DNA from: an uncultured Lachnospiraceae bacterium | Lineage (GTDB): Bacteria; Bacillota; Clostridia; Lachnospirales; Anaerotignaceae | Direction: 5' to 3' | Assembly (NCBI GenBank): GCA_944383855.1 | Contig: CALWRB010000035.1 | Coordinates: 1-64,000, forward strand | DNA length: 64,000 nucleotides | Part shown: positions 41,623 through 51,172 of the stretch, one piece after another | How the letters are laid out: every line of letters starts with the position of its first letter | Position numbering within the stretch: position 1 is the stretch's first letter | Made by a program: the position numbers and the translations under genes | Notes under the pieces: generated by a model | What the model saw: only the letters and a program-made list of their open reading frames with translations | What the model was told of the DNA's origin: nothing | The model's database searches: none

Positions 41623-42549
41623 ATGGCGTTAAGCGATCTTTTGAAACAACTGCTTTCCGATGTGGCGGATTTGAAGGATATCCCGACGGAAGGCGCTTTT
41701 AACATCAGAAATAACGGCAAAAGCGAAGGACGCCGTTCCACAAAAAATATCCGTATCGAGCCAAAGGAAAACGGCAGCGGACTGGATATTTATATCGCAC
41801 CTTACACCAAGAACGAAAGTGTGCATATCCCCGCGCTGATCACAGCAAGCGATGTGCATGATGTGGTATACAACGATTTTCACATCGGCGAAGGCGCCGA
41901 GGTCAATATCGTGGCAGGCTGCGGCATTCATAACTGCGGCTGTGATACGTCCATGCATGAGGGCATTCATCGCTTCTTCTTAGGCAAAGGCTCTAAAGTG
42001 TATTATGAAGAAAAACACATCGGCGAAGGCGACGGCACAGGGGAGCGGATCATCAACCCCACCACGGAAGTCTTTGCCGAGGAGGACAGCTATCTGGAAA
42101 TGGATACTGTGCAGTTAAAAGGTGTTGACTCCACGAAACGTGTTTCTTCCGCGAAATTGGCGGCAGGCGCTACGATGGTGATTCGCGAAAAAATCATGAC
42201 CCACGGCAAACAGACAGCGGAAACTTCTTTCGATGTGGAATTAAACGGGACAGGCAGCAGTGCCAAGCTCATCTCCCGTTCCGTGGCAAAAGACGAGTCC
42301 AAGCAGCTGTTCCGCTCCAAAATCACTGGCAATGCGGCGTGCTACGGTCATTCCGAATGCGATGCTATCATTATGGATCAGGGCGTGGTTGCGGCAGAGC
42401 CTGAGATCAAGGCAAACCATGTGGACGCCTCTTTGATCCACGAGGCTGCCATCGGCAAAATCGCAGGCGATCAGCTCGTGAAGCTGATGACGCTGGGTCT
42501 GTCCGAAAAAGAAGCCGAAGAACAGATCATCAACGGTTTCTTAAAATAA
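41623..42549 (+). CDS. SufB/SufD-like scaffold protein (SmsB)
   Basis: The 308-residue protein is a shortened SufBD family member with the parallel beta-helix core: GAEVNIVAGCGIHNCGCDTS, KVYYEEKHIGEGDGTGERII, GATMVIREKIMTHGKQTAET, AACYGHSECDAIIMDQG and EPEIKANHVDASLIHEAAIG near the end. SufB is about 465 residues, so the N-terminal part is missing, as expected for SmsB. Cys106, Cys111 and Cys113 (CGIHNCGC) are candidate cluster ligands. It starts two bases after sufC-like. Confidence 0.88.
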   Translation: MALSDLLKQLLSDVADLKDIPTEGAFNIRNNGKSEGRRSTKNIRIEPKENGSGLDIYIAPYTKNESVHIPALITASDVHDVVYNDFHIGEGAEVNIVAGCGIHNCGCDTSMHEGIHRFFLGKGSKVYYEEKHIGEGDGTGERIINPTTEVFAEEDSYLEMDTVQLKGVDSTKRVSSAKLAAGATMVIREKIMTHGKQTAETSFDVELNGTGSSAKLISRSVAKDESKQLFRSKITGNAACYGHSECDAIIMDQGVVAAEPEIKANHVDASLIHEAAIGKIAGDQLVKLMTLGLSEKEAEEQIINGFLK

Positions 42550-42565
42550 AAAATAGGCTGGAATC

Positions 42566-42597
42566 AAAAAAGCGCGGCAGAGGTCGCGCTTTTTTTG
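42566..42597 (+). terminator. Terminator of the SufC/SufB-like pair
   Basis: AAAAGCGCG and CGCGCTTTT flank an eight-base loop, followed by a T-run. Confidence 0.9.
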
Positions 42598-42822
42598 CTG
42601 TGCCTTTCCCCACAAAAAAACACCTCCTTTTTTTCAGACAAACCTACACCACCCACCGAATAGAGGCGACAAAAGTCTTTCTAACTTCTTACAATTTCTG
42701 CTTCGTTTGCCTTTTTCTTCGTCCGTTCTGGTTTTTTGCCGTATAATATGCTATCCTTTTCTTAAGAATACACGCACACCCCGCCAAAAAGCCTTAGAAA
42801 GAAGCCTTAGGAGGTGTTTTTT

Positions 42823-43869
42823 ATGAAACGATTCTATCCGCTGCTCATCTGTTGCCTTCTGCTTTGCGCCTGCGGACAGACAAACCCGACCTCGCCCGCT
42901 TCGCCGCAGGAACCGTCGGCACAAGAAGAAACGAATGCAAACGATGCGTTGACACAAATTTTGGCGCAGTATGCCGATACGGACCATCTGCCTGCCTTCA
43001 CGGGGGAGTATGCCGCCAAAACCGTCAACGCTGACAAAACAATCGTATTGAAAGACACTATCGAAAACGATTTGGAATGGAAGGTCTATGCTTCTTATCT
43101 GTATCTGGTCACAGAGCAGTGGGACGACTACCTTCTGTTGGCAAACAAAAGCGGTGCGTTCCATGACGCTTTTGTCAATACGCAAGAGGACGCAAAAGAA
43201 GGGCGCTACATGACTTCCTACACCATTCATGCCCTTGGCACACTGACCGCAAAAGAGATCAATGCCGTTTTCGCTCCCGATATTTTGTTACGGGATATTC
43301 AGCAAAACGCGCTGACAGAATACGCTGTTGTTTCGCTTGACATCGACTGGGTATCTAACGAAGCCCGCCTTGCGGCAGGACCGCAGTTAGACGACGGCAG
43401 GTATACACGGTACTATCTGTTGGGAAAAACAGCGGACAGCGATGCATGGCTCCTCTCGGAAGTCTATTGGGAAGATTTCTTGACACCGACGCAGACAGCC
43501 GCGGATCAGGTCGCGTTTACCATTGATTTTGCCACAGATGAAACCACAGAACATGCCGTCTGTTATCAGGCGGAAGAAGACAGCCCTTATCTGAATGCAG
43601 TCTGCATCACACCTGCTGTACCCTTAGACGAATTATCCTTCGTTTCGCTTCTTTGGGACGACGCATCGGCAAATGTGGCACTTGGCGAAACCGTCTTTAC
43701 GGCAAAAGACCTCTCCCCTTCTCGTCCCTTTGTGGTAAAGATGACATTGCCGGAAACGATTCCTGCTTGGGGCATCTCTTTTTGTGACGAAAGCGGAAAC
43801 ACAAAGGTCTATGCCATTTTGCAAAGCGGCAAAGACGGCTCTTTGCTCCTTTCTGCCATTGACGCATGA
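42823..43869 (+). CDS. Hypothetical secreted lipoprotein
   Basis: This 348-residue protein begins MKRFYPLLICCLLLCAC with lipobox LCAC and a Pro/Ser/Thr-rich linker, so it should be a lipoprotein on the cell surface. The acidic mature part shows no domain I know. It is rich in aromatic and acidic residues (YASYLYLVTEQWDDYLLLAN, WLLSEVYWEDFL). The ATG has AGGAGG nine bases upstream; the in-frame ATG three codons earlier overlaps it. A short direct repeat AGCCTTAGA/AGCCTTAGG precedes the site. Confidence 0.72.
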   Translation: MKRFYPLLICCLLLCACGQTNPTSPASPQEPSAQEETNANDALTQILAQYADTDHLPAFTGEYAAKTVNADKTIVLKDTIENDLEWKVYASYLYLVTEQWDDYLLLANKSGAFHDAFVNTQEDAKEGRYMTSYTIHALGTLTAKEINAVFAPDILLRDIQQNALTEYAVVSLDIDWVSNEARLAAGPQLDDGRYTRYYLLGKTADSDAWLLSEVYWEDFLTPTQTAADQVAFTIDFATDETTEHAVCYQAEEDSPYLNAVCITPAVPLDELSFVSLLWDDASANVALGETVFTAKDLSPSRPFVVKMTLPETIPAWGISFCDESGNTKVYAILQSGKDGSLLLSAIDA

Positions 43870-43921
43870 TATTTTTGCAAAACCGGCGGCACACACAGAG
43901 AACTATTTTTTCTGTTCCACG

Positions 43922-43977
43922 AAAAAAAGCAGAAGTCCCGAGGTTTTCCCTCAAGGCGCTTCTGCTTTTTATTTTTC
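43922..43977. terminator. Bidirectional terminator
   Basis: AAAGCAGAAG and CTTCTGCTTT form a stem with A- and T-runs on both sides, ending the lipoprotein gene (plus) and argH (minus). Confidence 0.85.
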
Positions 43978-44001
43978 TCCTCTTTTTTGCCGTCTGCTTG
44001 A

Positions 44002-45384
44002 TTATGCCAAAGCGGAAAGCCAGTCCTCATTGGCTTTTATCGCGTTTTCCGTCATTTCTTTGGCGGGGCCGCCGGGGAGTTTTCTTGCCGCTACGCACTG
44101 CCCTACACCGATGGCATCGTACACCGTTTCATCAAAAACAGGGCTGATGGCGCGGTATTCTTCCAACGACAGATCGTCCAGATTGGTATTATGCTCGATG
44201 CAGTACAGCACCAACTGCCCGATGATGCTGTGCGCATCGCGAAAAGGCACGCCCTGCTTGACCAACCAGTCTGCCGCATCGGTCGCATTCGTAAAGCCGC
44301 CCTTTGCCGCAGAGAGCATATTTTCTTTTCTGACCTGCATCGTCGCGATCATATTCGTAAAGACAGGCAGGCACATTTTCACCGTATCAATGGTATCAAA
44401 AATCGCTTCCTTATCCTCCTGCATATCTTTGTTATACGCCAAAGGCAGACCTTTCATCGTTGTCAAAAGCCCCATCAGATGCCCGTAAACACGACCCGTT
44501 TTCCCACGAATCAACTCTGCCATATCGGGGTTCTTTTTCTGCGGCATGATACTGGAGCCTGTGGCATAGGCATCGTCCAGCTCAATAAAGCGGAATTCAT
44601 GACTGCTCCAAAGAATGATCTCCTCACAAAAACGGCTCAAATGCATCATCAAAATCGACAATGTACTTGCCAGTTCCACACAGAAATCACGATCGCTGAC
44701 GCCGTCCATGCTATTTTGCGTGATCGCGCCAAATCCCAGTTGTTCCGCTACAAAATAGCGGTCCAAAGGATAGGTCGTCGTTGCCAGAGCGCCGCTTCCC
44801 AGCGGGCATACGTCCGTTCTGCCGTAAGTGTCCGCAAGACGGCTGTAATCGCGTTTGAACATCTCACAGTATGCCAACAGGTGATGCGCCAGCGTTACAG
44901 GCTGCGCTCTTTGCAGGTGGGTATACCCCGGCAGAATGGTTTCGGTATGCGCTTTGGCAAGCACATTGAGCTCACGCACCAGATCCGCCACCAACGCCTG
45001 AATTGCTGTAATTTCCTTTTTCACATACATACGCGTATCCAGCGCCACCTGATCGTTGCGGCTTCTGCCGGTATGCAGACGTTTTCCTACATCGCCGATG
45101 CGGCTGATGAGTATGGTTTCGATATTCATATGGATATCTTCCGCTTTTTCGTCAAATGTGACTTTCCCGTTTTCAATATCCTCTAAAATCTCACCCAGTG
45201 TTTTCTGAATCAGCTCTGCGTCCGCTTCGGAAATGATGCCCTGTCTGCCCAGCATTTTCGCGTGTGCCATGCTTCCCGTAATATCCTCGCGGTACATACG
45301 GCTGTCAAATGATATGGAAGAATGAAAATGATCGGTAAAGCTGTCTGTCTGCTTCGTAAAACGACCGCCCCAAAGTTTGCTCAT
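44002..45384 (-). CDS. argH: Argininosuccinate lyase ArgH
   Basis: ArgH splits argininosuccinate to arginine and fumarate, the last step of arginine synthesis. The 460-residue protein begins MSKLWGGRFTKQTDSFTDHF and has HMNIETILISRIGDVGKRLHTGRSRNDQVALD as successive blocks, plus GSSIMPQKKNPDMAELIRGK, the fumarase/lyase signature with the catalytic serine loop. The start was placed at MSKLWGG, with GGAATG-type site upstream; the longer frame is unsupported. It is downstream of argG on the same strand, with a terminator between. Confidence 0.97.
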   Translation of the reverse strand: MSKLWGGRFTKQTDSFTDHFHSSISFDSRMYREDITGSMAHAKMLGRQGIISEADAELIQKTLGEILEDIENGKVTFDEKAEDIHMNIETILISRIGDVGKRLHTGRSRNDQVALDTRMYVKKEITAIQALVADLVRELNVLAKAHTETILPGYTHLQRAQPVTLAHHLLAYCEMFKRDYSRLADTYGRTDVCPLGSGALATTTYPLDRYFVAEQLGFGAITQNSMDGVSDRDFCVELASTLSILMMHLSRFCEEIILWSSHEFRFIELDDAYATGSSIMPQKKNPDMAELIRGKTGRVYGHLMGLLTTMKGLPLAYNKDMQEDKEAIFDTIDTVKMCLPVFTNMIATMQVRKENMLSAAKGGFTNATDAADWLVKQGVPFRDAHSIIGQLVLYCIEHNTNLDDLSLEEYRAISPVFDETVYDAIGVGQCVAARKLPGGPAKEMTENAIKANEDWLSALA

Positions 45385-45471
45385 AATAACATTCCTTTCT
45401 GTATCCGTTTTTCTCAAAAATTCATTAGCTTGATTGTACGCAAAATATCCCGAAAACGCAAGTTTTTCCAT

Positions 45472-45529
45472 AAAAAACTCCCATCGTTTCTTCTCCTGCG
45501 GGAAAAAAGGCGATGGGAGATTTTTTTTG
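45472..45529 (-). terminator. Terminator between argG and argH
   Basis: CTCCCATCG and CGATGGGAG form a perfect 9-bp stem with T-runs on both strands. It lies 50 bases after the argG stop and 88 bases before argH, so argH may need read-through or its own promoter. Confidence 0.85.
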
Positions 45530-45578
45530 TAAACTTACGGTCAGATCACATCAATCGTTTTCTTCTGTGATGCCGGCA

Positions 45579-46796
45579 TTATTTCTTTTCCTGGTTTGCC
45601 ATCATCATTGCACGCACTTTCAAAGGCAGACCAAAGAGGTTGATGAAGCCGTCTGCGTCTTTGTGGTTATACAGCTCGCCTGTGGTAAAGCTTGCGATGG
45701 ATTCGTTATACAGGCTGTAAGGAGAAGTGGAACCTGCGGAGATGATATTTCCTTTATACAGTTTCAGTTTTACGGAACCTGTCACAACTTCATTGACTTT
45801 ATTGAAGTATTCGTCCAGCGCTTCCTTCAAAGGAGTATACCATTCGCCGCTGTATACCAGTTCGGTGTATTTGTTGCTTGCCACTTCGTTAAATGCCTGT
45901 GTCTTTTTGTCCAGGGTAAGGTATTCCAGTTCACGGTGTGCATAGTACAAAATGGTACCGCCGGGTGTTTCATATACACCGCGGGATTTCATACCAACTA
46001 CACGGTTTTCGCAGATATCACAGATACCTACGCCGTTTTTGCCGCCGATCTCGTTTAACAGCTTCAACATTTCCACAGGACCCATCTTTTCACCGTTGAC
46101 TGCAACGGGAATGCCTTTTTCAAAGTCGATGGTCACATATTCGGGTGTATCGGGTGCGTCCTCGGGGGATACGCCCAACTGTAACAGATGTTTATAGTTC
46201 GGTTCGTTTGCGGGGTCTTCCAACTCCAGACCTTCGTGGCTCAAATGCCAGATGTTGCGGTCACGGCTGTAGGAATTGTCATGACCTGCCTCAAAAGGAA
46301 TGCCGTGCGCTTCCAGATATGCCAACTCATCTTCACGGCTTTCCATGCCCCAAGTATCCAGACGCCAAGGCGCGATGATATTCAGCTCAGGCGCCAAAGC
46401 CTTAATGGTCAGCTCAAAACGCACCTGGTCGTTGCCTTTGCCGGTTGCACCGTGGCAGATCGCGGTTGCGCCTTCCTGTTTTGCGATCTCTACCAATTTC
46501 TTTGCAATGATAGGACGCGCCATCGATGTACCCAAGAGATATTTGCCTTCATACACCGCATTTGCTTTGATGCAAGGATAGATAGCGTCGGTGATGAATT
46601 CTTCTGTCAAATCAGCGATATACAGTTTGCTTGCGCCTGTTTTCAGCGCTTTTTCTTCCAGACCGTCTGTTTCTTTTCCCTGTCCCACATCACCGCAGAC
46701 AGCGATGACTTCACAGTCATAATGCTCTTTCAGCCAAGGAATGATAACGGAAGTATCCAAACCGCCGGAATATGCCAATACGATCTTTTGTTTCAT
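45579..46796 (-). CDS. argG: Argininosuccinate synthase ArgG
   Basis: ArgG joins citrulline and aspartate with ATP. The 405-residue protein has the PP-loop [17 protein letters not shown], the ATP/aspartate segment [35 protein letters not shown] and [13 protein letters not shown]. All parts expected for the family are present. The ATG follows a GAGAGGAG site, and the upstream region has a promoter and direct repeats that may be ARG-box related. Confidence 0.97.
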   Translation of the reverse strand: MKQKIVLAYSGGLDTSVIIPWLKEHYDCEVIAVCGDVGQGKETDGLEEKALKTGASKLYIADLTEEFITDAIYPCIKANAVYEGKYLLGTSMARPIIAKKLVEIAKQEGATAICHGATGKGNDQVRFELTIKALAPELNIIAPWRLDTWGMESREDELAYLEAHGIPFEAGHDNSYSRDRNIWHLSHEGLELEDPANEPNYKHLLQLGVSPEDAPDTPEYVTIDFEKGIPVAVNGEKMGPVEMLKLLNEIGGKNGVGICDICENRVVGMKSRGVYETPGGTILYYAHRELEYLTLDKKTQAFNEVASNKYTELVYSGEWYTPLKEALDEYFNKVNEVVTGSVKLKLYKGNIISAGSTSPYSLYNESIASFTTGELYNHKDADGFINLFGLPLKVRAMMMANQEKK

Positions 46797-46833
46797 AATT
46801 GATGCGCTCCTCTCAATCTATCATGTGTTTTTT

Positions 46834-46889
46834 TGAATATCCAATGAATAATATAAGTGAATTATACAGAGTAAGCCATAAAAAAGCAA
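46834..46889 (-). promoter_or_regulatory. argG promoter with TGAAT repeats (possible ArgR site)
   Basis: On the minus strand TTGCTT (46884-46889), 17 bases and TATAAT (46861-46866) form a promoter. Just downstream of the -10, on the plus strand, TGAAT occurs at 46834, 46845 and 46858 in an A/T-rich setting resembling Firmicutes ARG boxes. This position would block initiation when ArgR binds. No argR gene is in the window. Confidence 0.6.
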
Positions 46890-47167
46890 TAGTAATTTGA
46901 TATTTTATCTGCATTTGTGTATAATTATAAAAAAATCATGTGTATTGCTGTATATTTTGTCTGTTTGCACCAGTTTGAAACAAGACAGGCGGCGCCGCTT
47001 TGTTTTTTCGCAAAATCCGCGCTTTGTCCATCGAGAAATAGTACCATTTTGAAAAGGAGTGTGCTATAATTGATTTGATATACGCAAAATAACGCTGTTT
47101 CCTTCGTTTTTTTTGCGAAAAACAGACTGAAAAAAAGACCGCTTGCGGTAATATAAGGAGGACGCCC
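46890..47167. other. Intergenic region upstream of the FAH-family gene
   Basis: The gene-free stretch is 46797-47167. Apart from the argG control region it holds an extended -10 box TGCTATAAT at 47062-47070, without a good -35, which probably drives the FAH-family gene. A/T-rich sequence with GTGTATAATTATA at about 46916 may be a second -10 for either strand. No small gene is evident. Confidence 0.45.
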
Positions 47168-48046
47168 ATGAAAGTATTAACCTATTACCATAACGGCAGT
47201 ATCGATGTAGGCATCTTAAATTCGGAAAGTACGGAAGTCGTGCCCGTCAATTACCTTGGCTGCGGCGCCCGCACCATGATACAGTTCATCGAAAAAGCAC
47301 ACGGACTGAAGTTGGAAAAACTGGCAAAAAACGCGGATCTGATGCGCGGTATCCCGTTAGAGGAAGTACGCATCGTATCCCCCATTTTATATCCCGCACA
47401 AGATGTGATCTGCCTTGGCATCAACTACCTTGCGCACGCGGAAGAATCCGCCAGATATAAAAAAGAAGCATTCGGCGGCGAACGCCCCGTGCCGATCTAT
47501 TTTTCCAAGCGCGTCAACCGCGCGGTCGGCGACGGAGAAGCTGTCGATGGGCATTTTGATATTGTAGACAGCTTAGATTATGAAGTGGAGCTTGCGGTCA
47601 TCATCGGTCGCGACGCGAAAAATGTAGCCAAAGAAAACGCCTTTGACTATGTGTTTGGCTATACCATATTAAACGACATCAGCGCGAGAAATTTGCAGAC
47701 TGCGCATAAGCAGTGGTACTTCGGCAAGAGTCTGGACGACTTTACGCCCATCGGTCCGTGGATCGTCACCAAAGACGAATTTTCCACCCCTCCTGCCATT
47801 GGGATCCGTTCCTATGTCAACGGCGAACTGCGTCAGGACAGCAATACTTCTTTGATGATTACAAGCATCGCAGATGTTATCCACGAGCTTTCCGCAGGCA
47901 TGACATTAAAAGCAGGCACCATCATTGCGATGGGCACACCCGCAGGTGTCGGCATGGGCTTTGAGCCGCCGAAATTCCTGAAAAAAGGCGATGTGGTACG
48001 CTGTGAGATCGACGGCATCGGTTCTTTGACCAACGAGATCAAATAA
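47168..48046 (+). CDS. Fumarylacetoacetate hydrolase (FAH) family protein
   Basis: The 292-residue protein has the FAH fold: VICLGINYLAHAEES, then PIYFSKRVNRAVGDGEAV, DYEVELAVIIG (metal ligands Glu, Glu) and NDISARNLQTAHKQWYFGKS followed by GPWIV, and AGTIIAMGTPAGVGMGFEPP. The family hydrolyses or isomerises beta-diketo acids and includes 2-keto-4-pentenoate hydratase-like and oxaloacetate decarboxylases; the reaction here cannot be fixed. The ATG follows AAGGAGGACGCCC. The next gene is 81 bases downstream. Confidence 0.88.
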   Translation: MKVLTYYHNGSIDVGILNSESTEVVPVNYLGCGARTMIQFIEKAHGLKLEKLAKNADLMRGIPLEEVRIVSPILYPAQDVICLGINYLAHAEESARYKKEAFGGERPVPIYFSKRVNRAVGDGEAVDGHFDIVDSLDYEVELAVIIGRDAKNVAKENAFDYVFGYTILNDISARNLQTAHKQWYFGKSLDDFTPIGPWIVTKDEFSTPPAIGIRSYVNGELRQDSNTSLMITSIADVIHELSAGMTLKAGTIIAMGTPAGVGMGFEPPKFLKKGDVVRCEIDGIGSLTNEIK

Positions 48047-48127
48047 TTCTTCGGCAAAACCGCCGTTTCTTGGTCCGATTTTTGCGCAGATTCGGCGCAA
48101 AGAAAAATAAAAGGAGTTACATTTACC

Positions 48128-49291
48128 ATGACGGAAAAAATCAAAGTAATGAGCGTTTTCGGCACCCGTCCGGAAGCGATCAAAATGGCGCCGCTTGTGA
48201 AATTGCTCCAGCAGACGCCCGAGATCAAAAGCATTGTCTGCGTCACGGCACAGCACAGGCAGATGTTAGATCAGGTACTGGAAATTTTCGATCTGAAACC
48301 CGATTATGACTTGGATATCATGCAGGCAAAGCAGACATTAGCCGGTATCACCACCCGTGCATTGACGGGTTTGGAGGAAGTGATGGCTAAGGAAAAGCCG
48401 GATCTGGTTTTGGTACACGGCGACACCTCCACCACATTCGCGGGGGCGCTTGCGGCATATTACAACCAAATCAAGGTAGGTCATGTGGAAGCGGGGCTTC
48501 GCACCTATGACAAATACCAGCCTTTTCCCGAGGAGATGAACCGCAGACTGACCGGCGCTTTATGCGACCTGCACTTTGCGCCCACCCCTCTGGCAAAAGA
48601 GCATTTATTAAAAGAAAACATTCCCGAGGCGGATATTTCCATCACGGGAAATACCGTGATCGATGCATTGCAGCATACCATAGAGGCGGATTATACATTT
48701 TCCGAAGCGGTACTGAATACCATTGATTACCAAAACAAACGTGTCATTGCCATGACCGCGCACCGCAGGGAAAATCTGGGCGAACCGCTGGAAGCGATCT
48801 GCCGCGCGGTGCTGCGATTGGCAGAGGAGTTTCCCGATGTGGAAGTGGTGTATGCAGTGCATAAAAACCCCGCGGTACAGGAAGTCGTTTACCGCATTCT
48901 GGGCGGACACCCGTCGATTCATCTGACGGAGCCGCTGGATTTGAAGGATATGCATAACCTGATGAGCCGTTCCTATTTTGTCATGACCGACAGCGGCGGC
49001 TTACAGGAAGAAGTGCCGTCCATGGGCAAACCCGTTCTGGTACTGCGTAACGTGACAGAGCGCCCGGAAGGTGTCGAAGCGGGCACATTAAAGCTTGCCG
49101 GCACAGACGAAGAAACGATCTATGCCATGGCGAAGGAGCTGCTGTGCGATGCGGCAGCTTATCAGGCGATGGCACAGGCAAAAAATCCTTTCGGCGACGG
49201 GCAGGCGTCCCGCCGTATCATCGAGCACATTTTATACGCATTCGGGCAGCGAAGCGAGCGGCCCGCACCGTATCGTTATCAAAATGACTGA
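48128..49291 (+). CDS. wecB: UDP-N-acetylglucosamine 2-epimerase WecB/MnaA
   Basis: The non-hydrolysing epimerase turns UDP-GlcNAc into UDP-ManNAc for teichoic acid linkage units or capsule. The 387-residue protein begins MTEKIKVMSVFGTRPEAIKM, with HGDTSTTFAGALAAYYNQIK and HVEAGLRTYDKYQPFPEEMN, AMTAHRRENLGEPLEAICRA, and SYFVMTDSGGLQEEVPSMGK. These are the full set of UDP-binding and catalytic blocks (Asp, Glu, His). Other wall polymer genes are not in the window. Confidence 0.95.
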   Translation: MTEKIKVMSVFGTRPEAIKMAPLVKLLQQTPEIKSIVCVTAQHRQMLDQVLEIFDLKPDYDLDIMQAKQTLAGITTRALTGLEEVMAKEKPDLVLVHGDTSTTFAGALAAYYNQIKVGHVEAGLRTYDKYQPFPEEMNRRLTGALCDLHFAPTPLAKEHLLKENIPEADISITGNTVIDALQHTIEADYTFSEAVLNTIDYQNKRVIAMTAHRRENLGEPLEAICRAVLRLAEEFPDVEVVYAVHKNPAVQEVVYRILGGHPSIHLTEPLDLKDMHNLMSRSYFVMTDSGGLQEEVPSMGKPVLVLRNVTERPEGVEAGTLKLAGTDEETIYAMAKELLCDAAAYQAMAQAKNPFGDGQASRRIIEHILYAFGQRSERPAPYRYQND

Positions 49292-49339
49292 CCCCGATCC
49301 TATCGGATCGTAAAAAACCATAAGGAGGCTGATGGAGTT

Positions 49340-49945
49340 ATGAAAGAAGAACGTCTGGCAATTTTAGGTATGTTGGAAAAAGGTATCATCACTGTCGATG
49401 AAGCAGAAAGATTATTGAACACACTGCAAAAAGACAGTATCATCGACACGGAAGGCATCGGCGCCACTGTCAGCGGCGCTTTGGAAAAAGCAGGGCAGGC
49501 ACTCGGCGTAGTCGCAAAAAAAGCGGGAGAAACCGCGGAGCGCATGCAGCCGAGAGTCAAAAGCGCGGCATTCCGCGTGAAAGAAAAAACATATGAGTGG
49601 AAAGACGATGCCGCTTATTACAAAGAACGTCTGAAACAAAAACGGGCACAGGCAAAGCAGGAAGCCGAGGAAAACGAAGATCCGTATGATTTTTCCTCTA
49701 TCGCACAGGCATGCGAAGAAGAAACCAGCCAGCCCGCAGCACCGGCAGAGGAGATCGATCCCGAAATGGAAAAATACGCACAGAAAATAGACGGTGTCAT
49801 GGATTCCATTCAGGAACAGGTTTCGCAGATCGATTCCGCAGAGGATTTCCTGCGCAACGCTTTCGGCGACATCGACTATAACGAGCTGGAAGACGATGAT
49901 GACGATGCGCAGGCAGAAGGGGACTCCAAAGAAGAAACAAAATAA
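49340..49945 (+). CDS. Acidic protein with YvlB/LiaX-like N-terminal domain
   Basis: The 201-residue protein begins MKEERLAILGMLEKGIITVD and EAERLLNTL, the short helical YvlB/LiaX N-terminal (SHOCT-like) motif seen in cell-envelope stress proteins. The rest is a long charged helix (YKERLKQKRAQAKQEAEENE), a region likely to form coiled coil, and a very acidic tail (DDDDDAQAEG). It has no membrane helix. The gene follows wecB by 48 bases and precedes the signal peptidase by 204. The function is unknown; an envelope-related role is inferred only from the N-terminal motif. Confidence 0.65.
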   Translation: MKEERLAILGMLEKGIITVDEAERLLNTLQKDSIIDTEGIGATVSGALEKAGQALGVVAKKAGETAERMQPRVKSAAFRVKEKTYEWKDDAAYYKERLKQKRAQAKQEAEENEDPYDFSSIAQACEEETSQPAAPAEEIDPEMEKYAQKIDGVMDSIQEQVSQIDSAEDFLRNAFGDIDYNELEDDDDDAQAEGDSKEETK

Positions 49946-50149
49946 AAAGCAGGCGGAAAATTTTAGAAAGAAGGGTTCCGCCCGGCGCAGTGTTTCGGGG
50001 TAAAACGGATCGTCTTTTTGCCAACAGTGCCAAGCGGGCTTTCTGCCGCGCAGATGTATCCGGCACGACCAAAAAATGCCCGTCTGCATTCGGTCGAAAA
50101 AAAGGAAGTCTTTTCGTTATGACCTGCGCTTTGCGGAAAAAAAATAAAC

Positions 50150-50671
50150 ATGAGCAGTTCTGTAAAACAAGAAATTTTCAGTTGGATCAAAACCATTCTT
50201 TGGGCTTTGGTTTTGGCATTGGTGGTCAATTTTGTATTCATCGTCAATGCGAATGTCCCCAGCGGTTCGATGGAAAACACCATTATGACAGGTGACCGCA
50301 TCATCGCACTGCGCACCTCCTACTGGTTTGATTCTCCCGAACGCGGAGATATCGTGGTATTTCGTTTTCCCGATGATGAAAGCGGAAAAACGCTGTATGT
50401 CAAGCGTGTCATCGGTCTGCCCGGTGAAACGGTAGAGATCGTGGACGGCACCGTCTATATCGACGGTACAGCACTGACAGAAACGTATCTGAAAGAGCCG
50501 CCCTTGGGTTCTTTCGGTCCCTACACCGTACCGGAAGGGCATTATTTCATGCTGGGGGATAACCGCAACGGCTCCTCCGATTCCCGTTTTTGGGAAAATA
50601 CCTATGTCGCGGAAGATGAGATTTTGGGGAAAGTCGTTCTGCGTTACTACAAAGGCTTTAAATTATTCTGA
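50150..50671 (+). CDS. lepB: Signal peptidase I (LepB/SipS type)
   Basis: This membrane serine protease removes signal peptides from Sec-exported proteins. The 173-residue protein has one N-terminal membrane helix (about 12-33). The catalytic serine is Ser40 in VPSGSMENTI and the lysine is Lys85 in YVKRVIGLPGE. Box E GDNRNGSSDSRFW is intact. Size and single helix fit the Firmicutes SipS type. The ribosome binding site is weak (GGAAAAAAAATAAAC). Clients in this window include the SLH protein. Confidence 0.95.
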   Translation: MSSSVKQEIFSWIKTILWALVLALVVNFVFIVNANVPSGSMENTIMTGDRIIALRTSYWFDSPERGDIVVFRFPDDESGKTLYVKRVIGLPGETVEIVDGTVYIDGTALTETYLKEPPLGSFGPYTVPEGHYFMLGDNRNGSSDSRFWENTYVAEDEILGKVVLRYYKGFKLF

Positions 50672-50730
50672 TACGGCTGATCTGCCGTATCCCGATACAT
50701 CAGAAAAAAAGATAGGAGAGAACATTTGAA

Positions 50731-51114
50731 ATGGCTTTAATCGATTTAAACAGTAAGTCTTTGATTTCCAAGCTGTTCGGCAGATACCTCACTGACAGAC
50801 AGCGCAAAATCATCGGCGTGATTGCCGGATTGATCTTGACGGTGTTAGTGGTACAGCAAAGAAATATTTCTCTGCATACCTTCTCTACCGACCGCTGGAT
50901 TGACTATGGAGTGGAACGTCGGCTGATGATGGTGGACGATCTGGTGGCAAAGTACACGCTGGAAGGCTTATCCGAAACGCAGATCAAAGAATTACTGGGT
51001 GAGCCGGACGAGGTGGCAGACGGCAAGATGTATTACCTGCTGCCCGATCCGCAAGTTTTTACCCTGACATTAGAAGACGGCACAGTCGTTTCCTACGCAG
51101 TAGAGGAGCGCTGA
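50731..51114 (+). CDS. Hypothetical membrane protein with SmpA/BamE-like fold
   Basis: The 127-residue protein has one membrane helix (about 27-43: IIGVIAGLILTVLVV). The outside part contains LVAKYTLEGLSETQIKELLG followed by EPDEVADGKMYYLL and LEDGTVVSYAVEE, a pattern seen in small SmpA/OmlA-like repeats where 'GxsxxqvxxlLGxPd' recurs. This similarity is short and the molecule could be unrelated. It starts 59 bases after the signal peptidase and ends at a terminator, so it is likely in its operon. Confidence 0.6.
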   Translation: MALIDLNSKSLISKLFGRYLTDRQRKIIGVIAGLILTVLVVQQRNISLHTFSTDRWIDYGVERRLMMVDDLVAKYTLEGLSETQIKELLGEPDEVADGKMYYLLPDPQVFTLTLEDGTVVSYAVEER

Positions 51115-51136
51115 GATCCTTTTATCACGACCACGT

Positions 51137-51172
51137 CGGAGCAAGCTTTCTATCGCTTGCTCCGATTTTTTT
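51137..51172 (+). terminator. Terminator of the lepB region
   Basis: CGGAGCAAGC and GCTTGCTCCG form a perfect 10-bp stem, followed by ATTTTTTT. Confidence 0.92.

Noticed and set aside
45513-46058. 181-codon ORF on the plus strand
   Set aside because: Antisense to argG and Cys/Phe-rich; no start signal.
49990-50295. 101-codon ORF overlapping the signal peptidase start
   Set aside because: No ribosome binding site and a different frame from the clear lepB gene.
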